NCBI GenBank assembly: GCA_025642075.2
Contig: JAODUO010000469.1
Coordinates: 172,001 to 236,000 of the forward strand
Direction: 5' to 3'
Length of the DNA: 64,000 bases
DNA from: Ridgeia piscesae
Taxonomy: Eukaryota; Annelida; Polychaeta; Sabellida; Siboglinidae
Shown: piece after piece, positions 52,401 to 60,438 of the stretch
Numbering within the stretch: the first letter of the stretch is position 1
Layout: every line of letters starts with the position of its first letter
The notes under the pieces: generated by a model
Told to the model about the DNA's origin: nothing
What the model saw: only the letters and a program-made list of their open reading frames with translations
Databases searched by the model: none
Translations under genes and position numbers: made by a program

Positions 52401-55400
52401 CTGTCTTCATACTGGACATTGTTTACTGTTGTTCGTAGGTTCTGATTTATTTGAGACATACAGAATAAGTGTTTCATCTGACGAGGTGAGCCAACTGAAG
52501 GTGGCCATCAATTCAAGTAAGTCTTCAATTTGTCTTTCTCCCTAATAACAACAAAATTGTCTATCCTATGTTAATTGTTCCTCATTGTACACAATCTATA
52601 GTACTAAATACTTCTTTTGGTTGACGTGGTAAGCGTATTTGAAATAACACCAAATGTTCCTGTGCACAGTGAGAGAGTCTACTTCCATACATGTTGGCTG
52701 TATTCTCTACAAAACAATTTATATTTTTATGATTTTTGCACTGTCTTACGCAAATCTAATGGCTAACCAGTTATCATGTTTGCAATTACTGTATTTCATC
52801 AATTGATTTATTGTAATGTTGTGCTTTAATTTTGTGTTCAAATATTAGAAAAACTTGATAATTATTTCACATCCAATGCCACCCATTCATGGGAATCTAT
52901 CTGCCTGTGCCGTCACGAAAACGTAAAACACAATCTGCTGCAGAAATGTAGTCAGCTAGATGATGTCATTTGTCCCTAACTGCAGTCGGTGGCTTGGTAT
53001 GCAATGCAACTGTCCAATGGTTTGTTTGTAGGCTATCCAGACGAGGTGAACATGGATGACTATGAGTTACCAGTGATAACAGGAACACTGAAAAAATATC
53101 TGCATGAACTTGTCGACCCCGTGATTCCAGAGAACATGTATCATCAGTTCATTGACACAGCCAGTGAGTGTCTCTTATAAGTATCAGTTGTATGAATATA
53201 GTATAAGAAAGAGAGGATGGATTATGTTTGGGGGTTTTATTAAATCATATTTCACACACAGTGAAATAGAGAAGGCCGTGCAGTTTCAAAATGCTTTCTC
53301 CATTTTTAATTATTATTTTGCCAAAGATTTCTCAGCCTAAAGTATCATTTGATACCCAGATAACTAGTATTGCATGCTGTTTGGTTATCCTGCTGGGTAT
53401 ATGCAGCAAGTACATTAAATAACAACTAAAGACACCGTTGGTACATCTGTATGTACAAATAGTTTTATTACACATTGCATGAAAACATATATAACATTTA
53501 GCCTTGGCAGAAGAAATGCAAACAATCTATGAACAGATTTGTGGCTCAATTAAAACACTAACAAAAATACATTATGCAATTTTGTAGGGTGCTTTCCTTT
53601 GCAGCATAGTCGGCCGACTTTCTAATGGCTTTGTACTATCTTTATGTTTTGTAGACTATCAACAACTTGCACAGCATCAGATTGGTTAATAAGATAGAAC
53701 AATTACAATTTCTATAGCAAAATGTTGAGGTAATTGCAGTGCACGTAGAGCTGAGATATGGGTAATATTCACGTAGTGTTTTCTGTACAAAATGTTGAGG
53801 TAATTGCAGTGCATGTGGGTAATATTCACGTAGTGTTTTCTGTACAAAAGCTGTACACCTGCTGCCCCTCCGCAGTAGTTCACCCAGTGCCTGTGGTTGC
53901 AGAAGTGTCGGACAATGACCAGTGCAAGGCGGGGCTGAAGCTGCTCCTGGAGAAGTTACCCGCGCCCCACAGCAGCACCCTCGCCTACCTGATGGCGCAC
54001 TTCTGTCGCGTCTGTCAGCACCAGGACGTCATCGGCATCAACGACCCTCCCATCAGACTCCTGCAAGTCTTCTCCTTCATCCTCATGCGACCGCCATGGG
54101 AGCACATCATGTGAGTTTATGTCACTCAGGGAGCACATCACGTGAGTTTATGTCACTCAGGGAGTACATCATGTGAGTTTATGTCACTCGGGGAACACGT
54201 CATGTGAGTTTATGTCACTCGGGGAACAGGTCATGTGAGTTTATGTCACTCAGGGAACACGTCATGTGAGTTTATGTCACTCAGGGAGCACATCATGTGA
54301 GTTTATGTCACTCAGGGAACACATCATGTGAGTTTATGTCACTCGGAACACGTCTTCTGAGTTTATGTCACTCAGGAATACGTCGTGTAAGTTTACGTCA
54401 CTCAGGGAACACATCATGTGAGTTTATGTCACTCAGGGAACACGTGTGAGTTTATGTCACTCAGGGAACACATCATGTGAGTTTATGTCACTCAGGGAGT
54501 ACATCGTGTGAATTAATGTCACTCAGGGAACACGTCATGTGAGTTTATGTCACTCAGGGAACACATCATGTGAGTTTATGTCACTCAGGGAACACGTGTG
54601 AGTTTATGTCACTCAGGGAACACATCATGTGAGTTTATGTCACTCAGGGAACACAACGTGTGAGTTTATGTCACTCAGGGAACACGTGTGAGTTTATGTC
54701 ACTCAGGGAACACATCATGTGAGTTTATGTCAATCAGGGAACACATCATGTGAGTTTATGTCATTCGGAACACGTCTTGTGAGTTTATGTCACTCAGGAA
54801 CACATCATGTGAGTTTATGTCACTCAGGGAACACATCATGTGAGTTTATGTCACTCAGGGAACACATCGTGTGAGTTTATGTCACTCGGGGAATACAATG
54901 TGTGAGTTTATGTCACTCAGGGAACATGTCATGTGAGTTTATGTCACTCAGGGAACACGTCGTGAGTTTATGTCACTCAGGGAACACATCGTGTGAGTTT
55001 AGGTCACTCAGGGAACACATCATGTGAGTTTAGGTCACTCATGTGAACTGAGCTATATTTACTCTGGGAATACGCCATGCCTAACGTTTATGTCATTCTG
55101 GCTTGAGCTAGGCTAGAAACTGGTTGAATCTGTCTGACAACTCAGCAGTGTTTTGGTTACATTATTGATTGAGGCTCTGTGGAGATTGTATCCAGTCGGC
55201 CCATTCACACCATTACACAGAGCAACTAAAATAATAATACAAGCACCTTTATATATGAGTTAGTACCTGGTTATTCATTATTATTTATGACCACAGTTCA
55301 CTGCACACAGACAGCACAATGCACATAATGTCACAGTAGAGATACTGCCAGCGTCCCATGTGACAACGCACGTAACAGGACAATCCTCGCCTTCTGGCTA

Positions 55401-56509
55401 AATATGTCAAGAGAAGAAAATTATTTTGCTATTTCTGGCTTACACTGGTGTATTTATAGTTGACACTTAAGAAATGGATATCCTATTTGAGGCAGTTTTA
55501 GACGACTTACGAGAAAGACCCAGTCCTGATTATGTCCGCTTGACCTTTGTCATTTGGGAGTAATGGTCGCTACGTGAAGGTTGTGAAGGCTGGTAAAAAA
55601 TCCCTGCTATTATTAGTCCTGATACATTGGCAGGTGACTTAAAGGTCTTTTCAGGTGTGGCAGTTATGGTTTTTATTACATGATTGGATTATGTTGCAAT
55701 GTTGCGGGGTTAGATTTATTGATATTATTGTGAGTGTGATTTTTGCAGTGTCAATGCCTGGTTTCCGGGCTCCTGCTTTATTGGTATTGCTTGTATACAA
55801 ACTGGTGGTTGGTAGTTAGCAGCGTCATAAAGCAGCACAGTGTGAAGGACACAATCCTTCGAGGAGGACAATCAGAACCTTTGTGTAATATCGGGACACT
55901 GTCATAGGAAACAAACGGTGGTTTTGCTGTTTAAAAAAATTATGTAATGACGGTTTATGTTTAATGACAGATTTTTGTAAGTGCTGATCATTGTAGTGTT
56001 ACAGTGTTCTGGTCTTAGTGTGTCACCTACCTAGTCGTCAGTGAAAGATGGTACAGTACATAAAGCTACATTAATCTTTGCTCTTTTTTATATCACAGGC
56101 CTGTCTTTTGACATTTTATCTGAACAGCTAGTGTGTGTTAATAAATCACCAGCGCGAGGTACACCTTGAGGCTAAATGCGGCTCAACAAAACCATACAAT
56201 CCATCGCGGTGGTAGATCTTGATCAGCGTGTTGCTGCCTCCCTTCCTGGAAATGACAAATGCACACGTTTAAGTGGTAAAAAATCCATGTCGCAGGGTCA
56301 CTGCAATTGTGTAAAAGGCACAGTGGTGGCGCCACACAGTGGACAAAAAACATATGAATACACTGTATTATAACTTGCAGTAGTAATAGTGTTATCTAAC
56401 TGCAAATCATTGACAAACATTGACCACTAACAATGTTAAAAGGTCTCTCTTGAGTGCACTATTGTAGAGGAGATGTTTCACATGCTTTATATATATTATA
56501 TATAATAAT

Positions 56510-56572
<63 letters not shown>

Positions 56573-59500
56573 TTGTTTATCCGTCATTTCCCTGTCTGCC
56601 GTGTGTGTACCACGTGGACTGTGAGTGATGTTGATGACCGTGTGGTTTCAGTGACATCGTCCACAACACAGAGTACCACATCCGCACCCTCGAGGTCCTA
56701 CTCAGGTCATGTGACTGGGGCGAGAAACTGCCAAAGTACATGGAGGCCCCTGGTAGGTTAAGGTGTTCCTTTACTCTAAAGAAACCTTTACTTTTAATTT
56801 GGTTTTATTACATCTTTGAAATTGTTCACATCCATTACATATTCCAGTCCATAAAATTCCATAATTTTACTGTAACAACACTAGCTTTACGGATTATTCC
56901 AAGAGAAGTCTAGATGACGTTCAGGTGAACAGGTCTGCAAGTGAGTAAAGTGTAAAGTGCTTTGAGTAATCGTGAAGATAGGCTACTGCACTTAATTTAC
57001 CCTTATGTCACACATATAATGCAAAAAATTGCAATTTTTAACCCCACAAAATGCAATTTTTTATTATTGACACCACAACAGGACTAAACTATTGCACATA
57101 TTCTGAAGATGTTCAAAAGTTGAGCTGTTGTCTCCGGTCACGTTGCAGTGATCCCGCCTCGTGTCACCCGGAGGGGACAACAAGGTCGCGCCTCAATTGA
57201 CGTACAAACCCCTGTGATCAGTACAAGTACTGAGCCACCCTCGTTCACAAACAGCGAGAGTTCACAGAACCTACAGGACGCAGAGTGGTACTGGGGCGAC
57301 ATCTCCAGGTATGTTCACAAACCCTAATTTGGAATAATGCATACAGTTATTTATGGGGTTGCATTTAGTGGATTTGGCAAGTGTTGAATATTATTTCTGC
57401 ACTGGTCACAACATTGTAGATGTTGAACGACATGTATGAAATGCCACCAGTAAAATCATAGTATGCGTTTTCTTTTTCTGGTACTGTAAGTCTTGTTGTA
57501 TGCACAGTTTGCATTGAGAATAAATGTTGTAAAAACTGTCTGGTTTTAATTCCCCAGATATTGAGCTACAAAATATACCTTGTGTATTGAAATTTCTTCA
57601 ATAGTGTATGATTTGTTTAAAAAAATTATCAGTAATACGCAAAATTTGGAGAAATGAGATAATTTAGACTCATATTGTCTATAGTTTTGTTAGTATATGG
57701 GTTCATAAATGCATATATTTTATTAATTTGGGTTTGTTCCTCAAGGAAATTAACCTGGAAATTGAAAGATTACGTTAGAAGGTACCAGTGGTAGGCAGTT
57801 TAGCTAGGATCATAAAATTGGTGGATGACAATCAAACTAGTTATCTTTGGATTCTATCTATGCGAGTTTATATCAAGTTTGCTGTGGCAAGTCATATGTT
57901 AGTACACACATTAATATGGAACATTCTACAACATCTTTGTTTCCAGTGTCTAAATCAAAGTCCTTAATCTGAGTCTTGTGAGCCAGATTTACCAATACCC
58001 CATTCACACTAGCAAATTTAAACCGGTTTCGCACCCATTGAGCATTCACACTTCAAAATCTAAACCGGTTCAGTGAGTTGAACGGGATTAAACTAATCTG
58101 CCTCCTCGAGGTGATTTTGAACCGGTTTAGTTTTGAACCGGTTCAGATTGTTAGTGTGAACGCAAAGGGGATTAGCGCCAAGTTGCACTAACTTTGACCT
58201 AATTAATGCCACATGTTGAGGCCGGTGATGGTTGGCCAGTCTGGGCTCTTAGCATCACTTGACCTAATTAATGCCCCGCCCAGTTGCACCTCTAAGTCAT
58301 TAATCAAAAGAAACCGATTAGTGGATGGAAACTACCCCCACTCTGGCTTCTGTAGTGTGAACGGGTCGAGTATTTGAACCGGCTCAGTTAATGCGCATTA
58401 ACTAAGCCGGTTCGAAGCGTGTTTGTAGTGTGAACGGCGTATTTGTGATTAAACGTGTGGGGTTGTGTCATTAGGGAGGAGGTGAACGAGAAGTTACGAG
58501 ACGCGCTGGACGGAACATTCCTGGTACGGGACGCATCGACGAAGGCCCAGGGTGACTACACACTCACACTGCGGTCAGTGCTGCCACCTGTTGTCTTGCA
58601 TCCATAAGAGCTTATAATGCTGTGTATAACGTTAAAGATAGTATAGAGTAGTAAAGGATAGCAATGTAGTTAATGGTAGCAGTTTAGGAAGTAGTATAGC
58701 ATAGCAAAAACAAATTATAAAGGAGGAATGATATTGACTGCATTTAACTTTTTTGAGAATGGACAGAATTGTTTTTAGATATTTTGTTTTGAACAGTATT
58801 ACATTTGTTGTTGGAGGGAGATATTTTTGTGCCAAAAAATCAAATTTTTCGTTTTGGATAATGGTGCATAGTTTATATTCGGCTCGAATGTACATCTTGA
58901 TCTCTTCTCATGTGTCTTGTGTGACTGTGTTAGTAGACGTGTGCGTTTGTCATTTCCAGGAAGGGAGGTAGCAATAAGCTGATCAAGATCTACCACCGCG
59001 ACGGATTGTACGGTTTTGTTGAGCCGCTTCGCTTCAAGACAGTAGTGGACCTCATTAACCACTACAAGCGACACTCCCTCGCACATTACAACAAGACCCT
59101 CGATACAACGCTCAAGTACCCTATCTCACGCTTCATCAAGGTCAGTTATTGGCTCAACTCCATGTCATGCTCAGTCTGCACTTGGTGTAATTTTGGAAGG
59201 TCCACACAGAAGTTGAACAAAATGTGTAGTAGTCAACAGTGATTTTCTAATGAAATAATCATGTCATGTTGCAAGATCATCATTTTGTGAACGTATTCAT
59301 TTAATATGGAATATTACCTAAAAAATGCAATAATGTTTTATTCAGACACTGTAACTAGATCTTTTGACCTTAGCTGTTTTTTTTCGATTTTTTTATAAAG
59401 GCTGCTTTCCCATAAATTTAACAAGATCTATCAAAACGTTAAGTCTGTACATTGAAGAATTGTATCATATGGTGAGGTTGTCAAATGTGTTGAGGCAAAT

Positions 59501-60384
59501 AAATTGGAGTCACGTTCCACCAACTTACAGACTATTAAGATGCGACACCATTCAATCAGTATTGTATCACTGGCTGCCTCCAGGATGAGCCACCGATCGA
59601 TGACGTCGAGGAAATGAAACAGAAGCTGCAGGAGTCGCATCTCGACTACATCCACAAGACGAAGCAGTTCGATGAGTTGTACGACGAACATTCTCGAAAT
59701 CTGCAGGTGGGCCTTGTTGTAGTTAGGGTTGTAACTATATATGGCTGGCTGTGTTCGGAACTCACCAAAGTAGACTGCCCTTTCTGCATTTGTCTTGGCA
59801 TTAGTTTACCCTATATGACAGCTATAAGTACTTAAACTATTTTAATTTTGGTAAGTAAACAAATTGAAGTGGGACATTGAAACTCATGTATGACAGCACA
59901 CATCGTATCTGGTAGTGTCATAGCCCTGATTGCAACTGTCTGTCTTGTGGAATGATGGTGAGTCAAAGGGCATGTAATCCGTGATGATAATGTTATGTAT
60001 TGTTGGTAAAAAGACGCAATTTGATTTTAAGAATTGTTTATATGTGGTCTGGTAACATGTACGATTTGTCTTAGTTTTATTAAAGAGAGAGAGGAAAAAA
60101 TATTCCAGATAAACTTGATATGAAAGGATCATGAAATAAATGTGATCAGCTGTAGATCGTAAAATATATTCCAAATTGGAGTTTGTTATGAGACCTGGCA
60201 ACAAATAGCTCCAAGGAACAAGAAAGTCCGTAAATTAAGGTTATTCACAGTGTTGTTAATATTCATCACCAACATTGTTTACTTTCTTCTAAATAATAGT
60301 AATATTTAAGTAAACATTTCATGATCAATGATATTTTAAAAGATTGTTTACACATATAGATGCATGCGCACGCACGCACGCGCG

Positions 60385-60438
<54 letters not shown>

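Larger units (their letters stand above)
55041..56651 (+). other. PIK3R1: Rest of intron 13
   Basis: Holds the inverted nSH2 fragment and an AT microsatellite; otherwise no recognised feature. Confidence 0.6.

Noticed and set aside
58799..59086. Minus-strand open frame matching another at 56176 on +
   Set aside because: Their similarity reflects the inverted duplication of the nSH2 exon edge; the real coding strand is the + strand of exon 17.
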